From: Anthoceros angustus | Lineage: Eukaryota; Streptophyta; Anthocerotopsida; Anthocerotales; Anthocerotaceae | Direction: 5' to 3' | Assembly: GCA_010909165.1 (NCBI GenBank) | Contig: VJWM01000284.1 | Span: 1 to 64,000 of the forward strand | DNA: 64,000 nucleotides | Shown: positions 35,823 through 46,858 of the stretch, piece by piece | How the letters are laid out: each line of letters opens with the position of its first letter | How positions within the stretch are numbered: position 1 is the stretch's first letter | Translations under genes and position numbers: made by a program | Notes under the pieces: model-generated | Seen by the model: only the letters and a program-made list of their open reading frames with translations | What the model was told of the DNA's origin: nothing | Databases searched by the model: none

Positions 35823-36269
35823 TCAGGCGCAGGTGCGCGGTGGTGGAGGCACAGTGCAGGATTGCGAGACGTGCGTCGTCGCAGCCTGCACCTGGATCTC
35901 AATCGGCACTATTCCTCAGGTTGACGGTTGGTGGCTCTTGCCACCTGTCGAGTTTTGTCCTTTCACATGCACCTGCTCATGTCAGATGGCAGCGCATTAC
36001 ATCTCTGGGAAACCCTAATACAATCATACCTGAAGTTCTTGAAACGACACTTACCCGTTCATGTCGTTTCGTAGCCACTCATGTCGTTTGGCTTAAGTTG
36101 GTTTTTTGGAGACTCAGATAGTGACATTGATGAAGATGTCGATACTGAGTCAGCTTTCCTGCAATCTTTGAACGCACAATTCCCTGGATTCGTCCCTCCT
36201 ATAGGTCTTATTCCCCCGATGGGTAGCACTGGAGGTACTATTACGTCTACCTCTGTTGGGTCCTCCTAC

Positions 36270-39200
36270 TCTGGGGATGGTTTGATGGAAAGCAAATTAG
36301 ATTTGAAAGCTAGAAAGCTAGAATGAAGGCAAACCTGAACGCCAGAGATGTTTGGGAGTTTGTTGACGGCTCACAGCCTAATCCTCACACACTCCCTTCA
36401 ACTGCAACTCAACCAACACCTGATCAGATTGCGAAATGGGATAAAGGAAAAAAAGTGGCCTATCAGGGCTGGATGAGACAACAGTTACCGAAGTTGAGTT
36501 CCTGGATACTGCAGCTGATATCTGGAATCAACTCAAAGAAACCTATCAAGTACAAAACGTTTGCACCTTGATCTATGTAAGAAGTGACTTCCATAGTATC
36601 AGGATGAAGGAAGGGGATCCAATTGGACCATATGTGACGAAGGTTAATTACATGACGCAGCTAGGAACCAAGATCACTGAGATCAAGCAGTTCAATCGCC
36701 ACGGCTTGCCTCCATCCTATCAGACATTCATCTCAGGATAGAATGCCACTTTGGGAGCTGCTTACAAGGCTGCAGCTGCTAATCAACCTTATGTTCTCAA
36801 CCTGAATGAAATTGTTGGTGCCCTTCTGCAAGAGGAACAAAGCCGACATAAACCAGGTCAGGGCTCTCGTGCTCGTGGAGAGAAGGTGTTATATGCTGCC
36901 AAGGGCAAGCGTTTTGTGAAGGGAAGGGGGAAAGGTAAGAAGCAAAATCCAAATACTAACCAGCTATCTGGCTCTGCTTCAACTCCCTCCAAAAAAAGGC
37001 AAGGTACTTGTAATTGGTGTCAAATCTCAGGACACTGGGAGAGGGACTGTCGCAAGAAAAAGGCTGGCGAGCCGAAGAAGGAGCCCCAAACTGAAGCACA
37101 TGTTGCTGCCAAGGACAAGGGTCCTTCAACTCACAAGAGTAGCTCAACAGTACTATCTGTGTGTCTCTCCTCAACTTCTGAGTGCTCATCTTCGTGGTTC
37201 ATAGATTCAGGAGCAACATCACATGTTTGTAATAACAGGGACTTATTTTCCACACTCACCACAACGTGTCTCCACATTCAGTTTATGTGGGGGACTCTAG
37301 AGGTGTAGATGTTAAGGGATTAGGTTTAGTGTCCATTACCTTATTTGATGGGTCTGAAATCTTGCTGGAAGATGTCTTGTTTGTCCCTGCCATGTCCAAG
37401 AACCTCTTATCAGTCAGGGCAGCAACTCAGTCGGGGAGATATGGTTTCACCTTTGAGCTTGGCTGCTGCTGCTGCTTATATGATCTGTCTAGACCTGGAA
37501 TTTGCATTGCCAAGTGTCAGCTTGTGAATGATCTCTACCGACTTAACATGTCAGCACCTATAGCTGAGGCCTATGTTACCTCAACAGTAGCCGAAGCTAA
37601 TTTGTGGCATGCTAGGCTTGGGCATGTAAACAGAGAGAAACTGAATTTGATGTCTTCTCTAGACTGTTTTAGGGAAAAACTCCCTTCATGCTTCAAGCAA
37701 CTACCTGTTTTCTCTTCCTGTGTCTTGTCAAAACAGAAGGAACTCCCCTTTAAGAACAAGCAGGCATAGAGGGCACAGGCTGTATTGGAATTAGTTCACG
37801 CTGACATTGCTGGAAAACTTCAGGTCAAGTCTTTAGGGGAGCTGAGTACTATCTCACCTTAATAGATGACTACTCCAGATTTACATGGATCTATCCACTT
37901 AGGCTTAAAAGTGATGCTTTTGAGTGTATTGAATCCTGGATATCTATGGTGCAAAGACAAACATGAAATCTTGTGAAATGCTTTCGCACTGACAATGGTG
38001 GCGAATTCATTGGAGGCAAGTATGATGTTTTGTTTGAGGCACATGGAATTATTAGACAGCTTTCAATCCCATACACCCAGCAACAAAACGGTGTGGCTGA
38101 TTTCAAGAATCAGACACTCATGGGAATGACCAGAAGCATGCTGGGATGGTCAGGACTACCCAAGCACTATTGGGCAGAAGCCCTATCTACAGCGGCCGAT
38201 ATCCTGAACAAGGTTACTACAACTTCTATACCTGGAAAAACTCCCTATGAAGCATTCTGGAAGCGAAAGCCAAGTCTTTTGCATATGAGAGTCTTTGGCT
38301 CCCCATCCTATGCGTATGTACCAGCGACGCAAGAAGTTAGATAATAGGGCCAAGCGATATATTTTCCTTGGCTATTCAGAAGTTTCTAAGGCATACAAGT
38401 TGTACGAACCTTCAACTCAGCGTGTCGTGTTAGCTTGCAGTGTGACGTTCGATGAACTCACTGCCCCTAGGAACCCACCAACTGTTGATTTACGGGTACC
38501 TAACGATCCTTTTGAGGATCTTGGCGCTCAAGATGATCTCGAGACCCTTACGCTCACCGTGTCAGATTCACACAAGGCCCACCAGTTATTCCTACAGCTG
38601 TTCCAGCACCTTTAATCCAGCAACCACCAGTTGATTATCCTGAATCTAATGGGGAACAAGGTGCTCTAGAACCCTTATCAGATGCTGACATGGGTCCTGC
38701 AGAGGAGGATGAGCCTGCTGTACATGGATTCTTTGACATATTTGGAGATGCTCGGTCATACTCTACAGGCTCAGTAGGGGAAGAAGCGGCCCATTTTTCA
38801 GATGATGAGGATGTTGCTGCTACCCATGCTGCTGCTTATGATGAACCTGATGAGCCTGCTCCTCGCTATCCTACAAGGGACAGACGACCACGTGAACAGT
38901 GGGATGAACCTCCATATCAAGCTATTGACTTTAGACGGACTTCAATTGTTGAAGAGTATGCATCCCTCATTAAAAATAACACCTGGGAGCTTGTGGATCT
39001 ACCAGCTGGAAGGAAACCCATCAGTTGCAAATGGGTATTTAAAACAAAACTCAAAGCAGATGGCACCATTGCCAGGTACAAATCACGCTTAGTAGCTAGG
39101 GGCTTTAGCCAGATTCCGGGTATCGACTACGGTGACACGTTTTCTCCAGTCGTTAAACCTCCATCAATTCGTATCTTGCTGGCCATGGCTGCTGAGTTCG

Positions 39201-40050
39201 GCTTGGAGGTCCACCAGATGGACGTGTGCACAGCCTTTTTGCACGGAGAGCTAGAAGAAACCCTGTACATGCAACAGCCACAAGGGTTTGTCAGTATAAA
39301 ATGGGCCAAGAAGGTATGCAAACTTCTCAAGACGATCTACAGGTTAAAACAAAGAAGGAGATCCTTAAACAGTTCCATCTTGATGAAGCTAGACCTGGAA
39401 TCTGTACCCGTCCTGATATAAGCTACGCTGTTAGTCAAGCATCTCAGTTCCTTAAGCAGCTAGGAAGACTACACTGGGCTGCTGTAAAACGGATATACAG
39501 ATACCTTAAAGGCACTATCTCATATGGCCTACAATATGCTGCAAGTGGGAACAAGACTCTGGAACTTATCTCTTATGCCGATGCTGACTGGGCATCACAT
39601 GCAGATACTTGTCGGAGTCTCTCTTTCTACTGTTTTATCCTTGCTTCTGGCTCCGTTAGCTAGAGTTGCAAGAAACAGACTTCTCTAGCTTTGTCTTCCA
39701 CCGAAGTAGAATACAAGGCGCTTACAGATGCCTGCAAAGAAGCTGAGTGGCAGAGGCAATTCCTGGAGTCAGTACAGCAGACACAGCATGGGCCGACAAC
39801 TTTGCACTGTGACAACATGAGCGCTATTGCCCTTGTCTCCAATCAATTTCACACGAGGACAAAGCACATAGAGCTCTATCATCATTATATATGAGATGTA
39901 GCAGAGAGAGGCTCTATCAAGGTCGAGTACGTGAGCACACATCAAAACACAGCCGACATATTCACAAAAGGGCTTCCCAAAGCCAAATACTTTCAGCACA
40001 TGGCTGCACTTGGACTTAAACAGTTCAGCTATGCTACAGGTAATAGCTAA
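36270..40050 (+). pseudogene. Ty1/copia retrotransposon polyprotein, near full length but inactive
   Basis: Copia gene order is complete. Gag near 36320 (MKANLNARDVWEFVDG) and its CCHC knuckle CNWCQISGHWERDC at about 37010-37055. Protease WFIDSGATSHV near 37195. Integrase from 37600 (RLGHVNREKL) through LIDDYSRFTW and FRTDNGGEF to QQNGVAD. RT from 38880 (WVFKTKLKADGTIARYKSRLVARGF, QMDVCTAFLHGELEETLYM). RNase H to 40050 (YADADWASH, STEVEYKAL, TRTKHIELYHHYI, ADIFTKGLPKA). Defects: stops near 36739, 37767, 38342, 39661 and 39892. A deletion at about 39355 removes the YVDD block and most of the RT palm and thumb. The last integrase catalytic residue is Asp instead of Glu (NGVADFKN). No 5' LTR matching the 3' LTR was found. 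Confidence 0.9.
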
Positions 40051-40291
40051 CTATGTCTCTGTGCAGGGCTAAAGCTAGTGCTGGTGTTCACACACTGTCC
40101 TATCCACACAATAGGTTCTGCACCTTAGTGGCCCTTGCCACTTCTCCTCTGCAGACTGGTATCACTTACGGGGGACAGCACCAGGCTCATAGCCATCCTG
40201 CACAGGAGAATAGGTTTAGTGTTAGCCTGTCCATCAATTTTGTCCAGTGGATGAATCACAACAGTGTCTATCTAAACGTGGGCAGAAATTG

Positions 40292-40876
40292 CTACTTAGT
40301 GAACAGACTCCTCACCTCATACAGCTTCTTTCCACACAGGGGGCATAGCCTGCTACGATAAGCACACACATTGCAGTCACGTCCCACACGTCTTGCCTTT
40401 CGTACTCCCATGTCCTCGAAGGCCTTGTCTGCGGCAGCTGTAGCTCTCTCAACAGATTCTTGAACCAGAGCTGCCTGCTGCTTAGCCACCTCGGCCCTCT
40501 TCACGTCCAGTAGCTTCTCCATTTCAGCAAGCATTGCGAAGACAGCTTCTACCTGTTCAGTTAGCATGGGAGCTGTGGAAGGTCCTCCGAGAGCCCTGGC
40601 TCTGCGACGAGGGACGCTCTCCACTTCGTCATCCGTGGAAGTGGGAATTGGGTCTAAATCTGTCAAGCTAGGCCCGGATGCTTTGGAGGAATCAGAAGAT
40701 TCCAGCTCTATCACTGGGTAATTGCAAGGGCTGCGAGGAGGCACAGCAGGAGCAGGGGCTGCTGCATCACCACCGCCATGCAAAGCACCTGACCGTGTCT
40801 TCATCCTCGCTCTCGTCACTGCACTACCAAGCAGGAGGCGTACAAAGCTTAAGAAGAGCGCTATCAGGAGCTCCAT
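40292..40876 (-). CDS. antisense ORF (194 aa) between copia RNase H and 3' LTR, 4-Cys zinc motif
   Basis: An uninterrupted minus-strand frame sits between the RNase H stop and the polypurine tract of the copia element. The predicted protein has a hydrophobic N-terminus (MELLIALFLSFVRLLLG), a basic stretch (ARMKTRSG), a Pro/Ala/Ser-rich linker and a PVIELESSDSS acidic patch. A helical segment spans about residues 105-155. The C-terminal four-cysteine motif is C168-x2-C171-x6-C178-x2-C181 (CNVCAYRSRLCPLCGKK). I do not recognise the family. It is open although the surrounding pol genes hold many stops. Translation from an inner ATG (MKTRSG) would remove the hydrophobic segment. It could be a captured host exon or an additional ORF of the element. 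Confidence 0.45.
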   Translation of the reverse strand: MELLIALFLSFVRLLLGSAVTRARMKTRSGALHGGGDAAAPAPAVPPRSPCNYPVIELESSDSSKASGPSLTDLDPIPTSTDDEVESVPRRRARALGGPSTAPMLTEQVEAVFAMLAEMEKLLDVKRAEVAKQQAALVQESVERATAAADKAFEDMGVRKARRVGRDCNVCAYRSRLCPLCGKKLYEVRSLFTK

Positions 40877-40974
40877 GTGTTCAACGTACGAGGTTCGAGA
40901 GTAGCTGGGGCGTATGCGACTATTGATTACGTGATGATGCCCTATCCAGTACTTATGCTGTATAAACCTATGTT

Positions 40975-41130
40975 AGGTTTAGTGGGGGTGTTGGGATATT
41001 AACCCAACATAGTTTATTTAGTTATATCATAGGTAGCTATAGGTTACTTAGTTAACTCAACAGACATAAACAATTTTGTATGTAAGACACTCCTTGTTCT
41101 ACATAATTAATTCTGCTTATTTGCATAAGC
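40975..41130 (+). mobile_element. polypurine tract and copia 3' LTR start
   Basis: TTTAGTGGGGGTG is followed by TGTTGGGATATTAACCCAACA at about 40988. The LTR begins TGTTGGGATATTAACCC and includes a short inverted repeat (TGTTGGG/CCCAACA), typical of copia LTR starts. The right end of the LTR was not located. Confidence 0.75.
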
Positions 41131-41221
41131 ACGCTTCCGCATTTATGAGCACAAAGGACATGAGAATGGAAAGCAGGTACTGACAAAATATATCAAGTTC
41201 TAATGCCTCCATCTAGCTTAA

Positions 41222-42739
41222 GCTGATGGTCTAGTTAGTCTTGTCCAAATTTTGGACACTGCTGTAGTCACTCGTCACACTGGCCAGATTTCCTTCGTGA
41301 CCAAACTTCTCGAAGGAATTCATGCTCTCGCTCCATTTCCTATTGAGGAGCAGGAGCATGTGCTGGAAAGCTCTAGACCAGTTCTTCTGGAAAATCTACG
41401 AAGATTACTTGAAAGATAAGTATGCATTGCTACCTTGTCACACTACCCTTTCCTTGTTGTAGGGGTTTGGTGGGAGCCGGGGGCATTGGGAGCCGTTTCA
41501 CCAAAACGGGATGGGGTTTCATTTTGGAAGGTTGATTATAATTGTTTGTCTAGAGAAAAGCTGGACAAGCTGTGTGAATAATCGAGAACGTATCAGCTAT
41601 TAGCGTTGGCAAAAGTAAACTTTATATTTGAGATTAACCATTGGAAGAGTCTTGAAGATGAGCAGCGTGCAATCGCTGACAAGGATTTGAGAGAAGAAAT
41701 GCATATGTTTACTGTTCCACGGTCTGAGAAAGAATGTGACTATCAGGTGGAAAAACGAAACATTATGTAGATGCGGGGATTCCTTCGGACACGGGCTTAC
41801 ACCCTACTAGTTATGGATGTCCCAGGAGGCTTTGACATTGGTCCCATGGACAGACGGCTGGACGCAGGCATGATGAGCACATTTTTCCAAAGCTTCCAAG
41901 AGAAGACAACGGTGGAAATTCAGGCGCATTGTCATGCACGAAGTGGAAGAAGCTCACCTGGTGAGAGAGTGCCTGCGGAGATTATGTGGCAAGGGTAGTA
42001 TGGTATCCTTCGTTTGGGACAAAACGAACATGAGTAATGACAAGGGTGGATTTGAGATAGTGGAGTCAGGGGACTTTTAACAATGGACGATCCGTCATTG
42101 CAAATGACACTGTGGTGACACATGACACATGACACTCAAGACAAGTTGGTGGTGTGCCCGTACCAAAGACCTCTCGGATTGATGATGAAGTTCATCAAAA
42201 CTTTCTCCAAAGAAGGAGATTGGATTCTGGATTGTTGCGCAGGAAGTGGGACTACAACACTGGCAGCATTGCTTTCTGGACGCAATTTTATTGCCATAGA
42301 AGCTGATCTCCGCTGTGCTGGTTATATCCCACAACGCATCCATGGTTTTGAGGTTTTTCCAGACTGGAAAGAGGAGCTCACATTCGACGCCCACCAGAGA
42401 GGAGCAACACAGTTCTGGGCCAAAGAGGTTTGTATGAGCGAAAAAAATTGTTTGAAGGCTCAGGTTGTTCCACTTAGTGCAAGGAGGATGAAAACGCAAA
42501 CAGGGGACTTGCTGGAGGAAGGACAACAAACACTAGACACTGTATGGCAGTCTGCGAGTGGTGGCAACAAGGAGGAAGGAGACAACGAAGAAGATGAAGA
42601 TGCGAAGGCTCTGGCCGAAACTGACAACTTCCACGCAGTAGAATTGGAACGCATGCGCAACCTGGCAGTTGTTTTAGATTCAGAAGCCACCCAAGCCCAA
42701 TGTGAGTCTCAGATTAGTCCGCATGAGGGATCTTTGTAG
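41222..42739 (+). pseudogene. relic of prokaryote-type DNA amino-methyltransferase (N4/N6 class)
   Basis: Coding-like pieces in shifting frames read as one decayed gene. 41222-41419 holds HTGQISFVTKLLEGIHALAP. 41557-41769 holds KLDKLCE, then HWKSLEDEQRAIADKDLREEM. 41770-41930 holds LLVMDVPGGFDIGP and FFQSFQEKT. About 41960-42075, in another frame, holds VSFVWDKTNMSNDKGGFEIVESGD. 42122-42739 is a 205-codon open frame with VCPYQRPLGLMMKFI, then GDWILDCCAGSGTTTLAALL and SGRNFIAIEADLRC. The last part is motif X plus the S-adenosylmethionine motif I (DxCxGSGTT) of N4-cytosine/N6-adenine methylases. The catalytic (S/D)PPY motif would be expected before it, where DVPGG is the nearest candidate. The tail is acidic (EEGDNEEDEDAK). 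A 70-bp dispersed repeat interrupts the N-terminal part. Target base and activity are unknown. Confidence 0.6.
41488..41557 (+). repeat. 70-bp dispersed repeat, copy 2
   Basis: Second copy of the block at 34398-34467. It lies between two coding-like pieces of the methyltransferase relic, so its insertion probably helped break that gene, or it lies in an intron. Confidence 0.8.
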
Positions 42740-43595
42740 AGGGAAGACTTTTTTGGAGGGATAGAGGAGGTTTTTGAAACTGTGAGATCATGATTTCCTT
42801 TCAGTACTTGTAAGAAACCATAGCCGTGGGCAAGGAAGTTTCCGGACTGGCGCCGGTCAACCGGCACCAACAAAGACCTTTCTGTTTCATGGATTGTTGA
42901 TTCTGTAGTTTTCCGAGAAAAAGGGTTTTTAGCATGGTGCAGTTGACTGTGGATTCGCCATAACGCGCATTTCCGGAACGGTGTCTTTTTTGTGAAGGGG
43001 GTTTCGAAAGTGTGGAAGAGGGTTCGTATATGAACCCCCTTCCAAGATTATCATGTTCTATATTGTTATTGTCTTGCAGACTAGAAGATAAAGGAGTGTT
43101 AGTACTAGCTTTCAAGTTTGGGATGTGTTTAAGGGCTAATTCTAATGCCTTGATGTGGGTTAGGCTAAAAACTTATGGCAAATCACGTTTAGCTAGCTTA
43201 ATAAACTTTCCTTGATGTAGGTTGGAGATTAAGATAGATGCAATGAAGTTTGCTATATAAGAAGGGGTTTCTTCTATCTCTCCCTCTATAGCTTGTTGTC
43301 TTCTATTGCTTCTATGTGTTGGGCTCCTAATTTGTTCTTATTGTCTTGCAGGACTATCTCTCTTCTTAACTCTATGCCTCCTCCTTGCAAGGGAACACAA
43401 ATCCAGGGAGAAAAAACAAAGAATTAGAGCATAGAAGCATTGTTAGAAGAGAAATGTTAGCATGGGAAGAATGCATTCAAAGATAGCAATTCTAGGATAA
43501 ACACAATCCATCTAGGTAGATGCTAGATTAGAAAGTGCCTCCCAGATTAGCTCCTTGGATGCATGAGGATGCACAAGCAAACAAAGAGCAAGTGT
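42740..43595. other. intergenic / retroelement leader DNA
   Basis: No gene is recognised. A TATA-like GCTATATAAGAAGG at about 43251-43264 followed by a C/T-rich stretch looks like an LTR promoter region. Confidence 0.35.
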
Positions 43596-43830
43596 GCTCT
43601 GATACCATGATGAGAATCATACACTAGCTCAAGCAATGTGTGTTGCATTAATTGATAATAGAAAGTACATGCCTTTATATAGGCAAGGTTGTTGTAACTG
43701 TTAAGTGGCTGTAACAATTAACCAATTAAATAACTACTAAAAAAAACTACCTAGTGCCCTAACGAATAAATAAATAAATAAATAAGTCCTAGGTGCCCTA
43801 GTGAAGAGTGCCCTAAAAGTAAGCTATTTC
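43596..43830 (-). mobile_element. minus-strand LTR retrotransposon primer binding site and LTR end
   Basis: GCTCTGATACCA at 43596-43607 is the reverse complement of TGGTATCAGAGC, the usual primer binding site complementary to initiator tRNA-Met in plant LTR elements. The adjacent TGATGAGAATC at 43608 fits an LTR terminus (minus-strand ...TCATCA). So a minus-strand element had its 5' LTR here. Its extent and partner LTR were not found. Confidence 0.6.
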
Positions 43831-44616
43831 ATCATGTCTAACATAGGACCACTTCAGAGCTGTCTTGGGATTCACATCCAGAGGAATAGAAAGACTAAAG
43901 TTATGATATTAACCTAGCCATGTTACCTTCAAAATAGTGCTGAACAGCTCGGTTTGAAAGATGCAAAGCCTGAAGGAACGCCCCTGCCAAGCAAACTTAA
44001 GCTCAGTAAGAGCATGTCACTAGTAATTCAATCGAACAAGGAACAAATGTCAAAGATTCCTTACCGGCAAGGAGTGGGCAAGCTTATTTACGCAGCAAAC
44101 ACTACTCGACGAGAAGTTGCTTATGCCACAAGCGTCCTCTCATAGTTTCTTGAAAACCCTTGTCAGGAATACTGGACGTGTGTTAAAAGAGTCTTTAGAT
44201 ATCTTAAAGGCACACAACACAGAGGCATCAAGTATTGTTACCAGAAGGGAATAGCACTTGATCTTGATGTGTACACGGATTCAGATTATGCTGGTGATGT
44301 GGATACCATAAAGTCAGTTTTTTGGTATGTCGTCAGTATTACACGATGGCCGATGTGCTGGCCTAGTAAGAAGCAACCTACAGTTGCACTATCCATCACT
44401 GAAGCTGAACATAGGGTTCTCACTGTAGCAACTAAAGAGATTATTTGGTGCAGGCTCTTGGTTCAGGAACTTGGGCTATCTCTACCAACCTGCACAACAA
44501 TAAAAACGGACAATCAAGGCTTTATAGCTCTAGCTAAAAATCCCGTTTTTCACTCACGGACAAAGCATGTAGAAGTTTCGAGACCATGGCCAAAAGAACA
44601 TCGATCATGGACATCA
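43829..44616 (+). pseudogene. Ty1/copia RT end and RNase H fragment
   Basis: Reads in one frame apart from isolated stops: LGIHIQRNRKTKVMIL, then LGLKDAKPEGTPLPSKLK, PYRQGVGKLIYAANTTR, VFRYLKGTQHRGIKY, VYTDSDYAGDVDT, STKEAE-like SITEAEH and FHSRTKHVE. These are the thumb/connection and RNase H blocks of copia pol. Stops at about 43913 and 44143 make it inactive. It is diverged from the other two copia copies in the window and so is a separate family. Confidence 0.85.
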
Positions 44617-46055
44617 TAAAAACATGCTAAAATGGCGTTTCATGTATGTGTCATTTCTCTCCAATTCTACCAAAAGGGGGTTTGTATATTATATTGCTTC
44701 AAAAATTATGTTGTTATGGATGAAGCTTAGACGTCTTGCTGGAAAACTTGCTTTAACCCTATTGCAAACCTCACATGCAGACACTACTTTCCATCCATGA
44801 CATCCATCATTTCATTCCAGTGATAATTGTTCTTAAGTAAACTAAGTGCCCTCTTTATTCCTTGAAATTTAAAGTGCCAAAGCTCTTCATGAATTTTGCA
44901 TATAAAGCTGGCCTATTCCTATCTTAGGAATTAGGCACAACTCTGGCCTATTCCTATCTTAGGAATTAGGCACAACTCTAATGTTGTCTACAAATACCAA
45001 CTTAGCATCTACCCAATGATCTATACCTTCTGCTCTTTTTTTGTTACCCTTCATTTCCTTCGACGTCAAAACATAATCTTACTCCTATCAGTTTGTATTC
45101 TTTCCAATATTACATATTCTTATCCTTCCAAATATCTGCACTATGTGCTCGAAAGAGTATCTCAATTAAATTCACTAAATATGAGCTTGGTGTCCATCTA
45201 GATACCACTAAATTACGTTCAAGTACATTCTTGTACTACTTTCCATGTAAGGATGTACACTCCATAACTCTGTTATTCCAAAGCTAAAGCTAACCTTGAA
45301 TTTCTTAATGGAAGCAGCTCCACATACAAGCCATTTCCATGATTGTGGATGAATCCATTGCCTCATATATTTAGTTGAAAACTAAAAATGTAAATTGATC
45401 ACAGTTGAATTTTGTTTTTCGGAAAAATAACCGTTTGACAGCGGCTGTCAAAACCATAAGCCTCTACGAAAGAAGGCTGTGCAAGGTCTCTTAAAGTATG
45501 ATCATGGCAATGATTAGTGAAATAAAACTAATAATAAAAAATAAAATACTTTTCATAATAGAGATACTCCACTACTGGGAAGAAGGTGACCACAATAAAA
45601 AAGAAAAAGAAGTTTGTGTTTTATTGAGGGAAAAAACGATGGGGAAAAACCTATCCAGCACGGGACAATGAAGGCGGACCTCGGGGATCAAGGTCAAAAA
45701 GAGCGACTAAGCCCTTACCTAAAGTAATAAAAAAGAAATAGAATGCACATCCTATATAGTGTAGCTTTGCTCTCGACCTCGACAATAATGATGCTATCAC
45801 TAGCTTCCTTAAGCACCTCTGCCATTTTCATCTTGCCCTAGGCTCAAGAATAATATTTTATATTTTGATAATATATTAAATACGTAGGATAATATATCTA
45901 TCTATTTATTTTATAATACCTCATAAACCATAAATAGATAGTTGTAAGAAAGCCACAAATGGGTTTGATGGTTTCGTTTTTTTTATTTTAGTTAACATCG
46001 CGGGTCTCGCAGCTGCTGGAGCTTGACAGAAATAGCTGCAATATCAATTGCGAGA
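44617..46055. other. AT-rich DNA without recognised genes
   Basis: No domain is seen. A 35-bp tandem duplication (CTGGCCTATTCCTATC...) lies at 44908-44977. The rest is AT-rich, consistent with old retroelement and LTR sequence. Confidence 0.4.
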
Positions 46056-46405
46056 TAAACACCTGGAACGTTGCAATAGCGCTACGAGATCACTTGCTCC
46101 AGGGCGGCAATAGCAGCTATGAGATCAGCTGTTGGAGTGCCGCAACAGCAGCTATAAGATTAGCTGTTGGAGCGCGGTAACATCACTTGCGAGATCACTT
46201 GCTGGAGCGCTGCAACAGCAGCTGTGAGATTAGCTGTTGGAGTGCGGCAACAGCAGCTGTGAGATCAGCTGTTGGAGCGCGGCAACAGCAGCTGTGAGAT
46301 CAGTTGTTGGAGCGCGGCAACAGCAGCTGTGAGATCAGTCGTTGGAGCGACATCACTTGTGAGATCACTTGTTGGAGAGCGGCAACAGCACTTGCGAGAT
46401 CCCAT
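46056..46405. repeat. 35-bp minisatellite, about ten units, each a potential hairpin
   Basis: GAGATCA recurs every 35 bases (for example 46261, 46296 and 46331) with the consensus GGAGCGCGGCAACAGCAGCTGTGAGATCAGCTGTT, shown here only to define the unit's parts: GGAGCGCGG, CAACAGC, AGCTGTGAGATCA, GCTGTTG. The arms CAACAGC and GCTGTTG can pair, and each unit holds CAGCTG palindromes. Units diverge toward the left edge (variants with ATCACTTGC). Confidence 0.85.
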
Positions 46406-46858
46406 GAGCATGTCGCTCATGAGGCAAGGGATTGCTGCACCCCGAGCGCCTGCGTGTTGCAGCTTCATGACTCGTCCTTAATCTTTTGCACGCAAGATGC
46501 AGATGAAAAGCTAGCAGGCTTGCTTGTGAGTGTTTGATCGGCACGGACTTAACTTGTATAATCCGCCCATCATGGGCGAGGAGGACCATCTGCTAATTCC
46601 ATACAGCCCTTCAAAATATGCCACAACGTCGCCCAAGTTACCCCTGAAGAAGCCCTAAAATTTTGTCCCGCAGGAAGGTTCAATGACGCATAAGCTTCGT
46701 CGTCGTCAGGTTTGCAGGTAGCAAGGCACAAGATAATGTTCACAGGGGAGGGCGGGCTTGGTGACCTTAATTTGTTTCTTTGCTGTTCTTTTTTTTGGAA
46801 AGGACTGTAAGGGGTTGGTCAGCTAGGCTTCAGGGTTTGTACTAAAATATGTGGATGT

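Noticed and set aside
46056-46405. CRISPR array
   Set aside because: Regular 35-bp repeats but no unique spacers; the units are contiguous and the DNA is plant nuclear.
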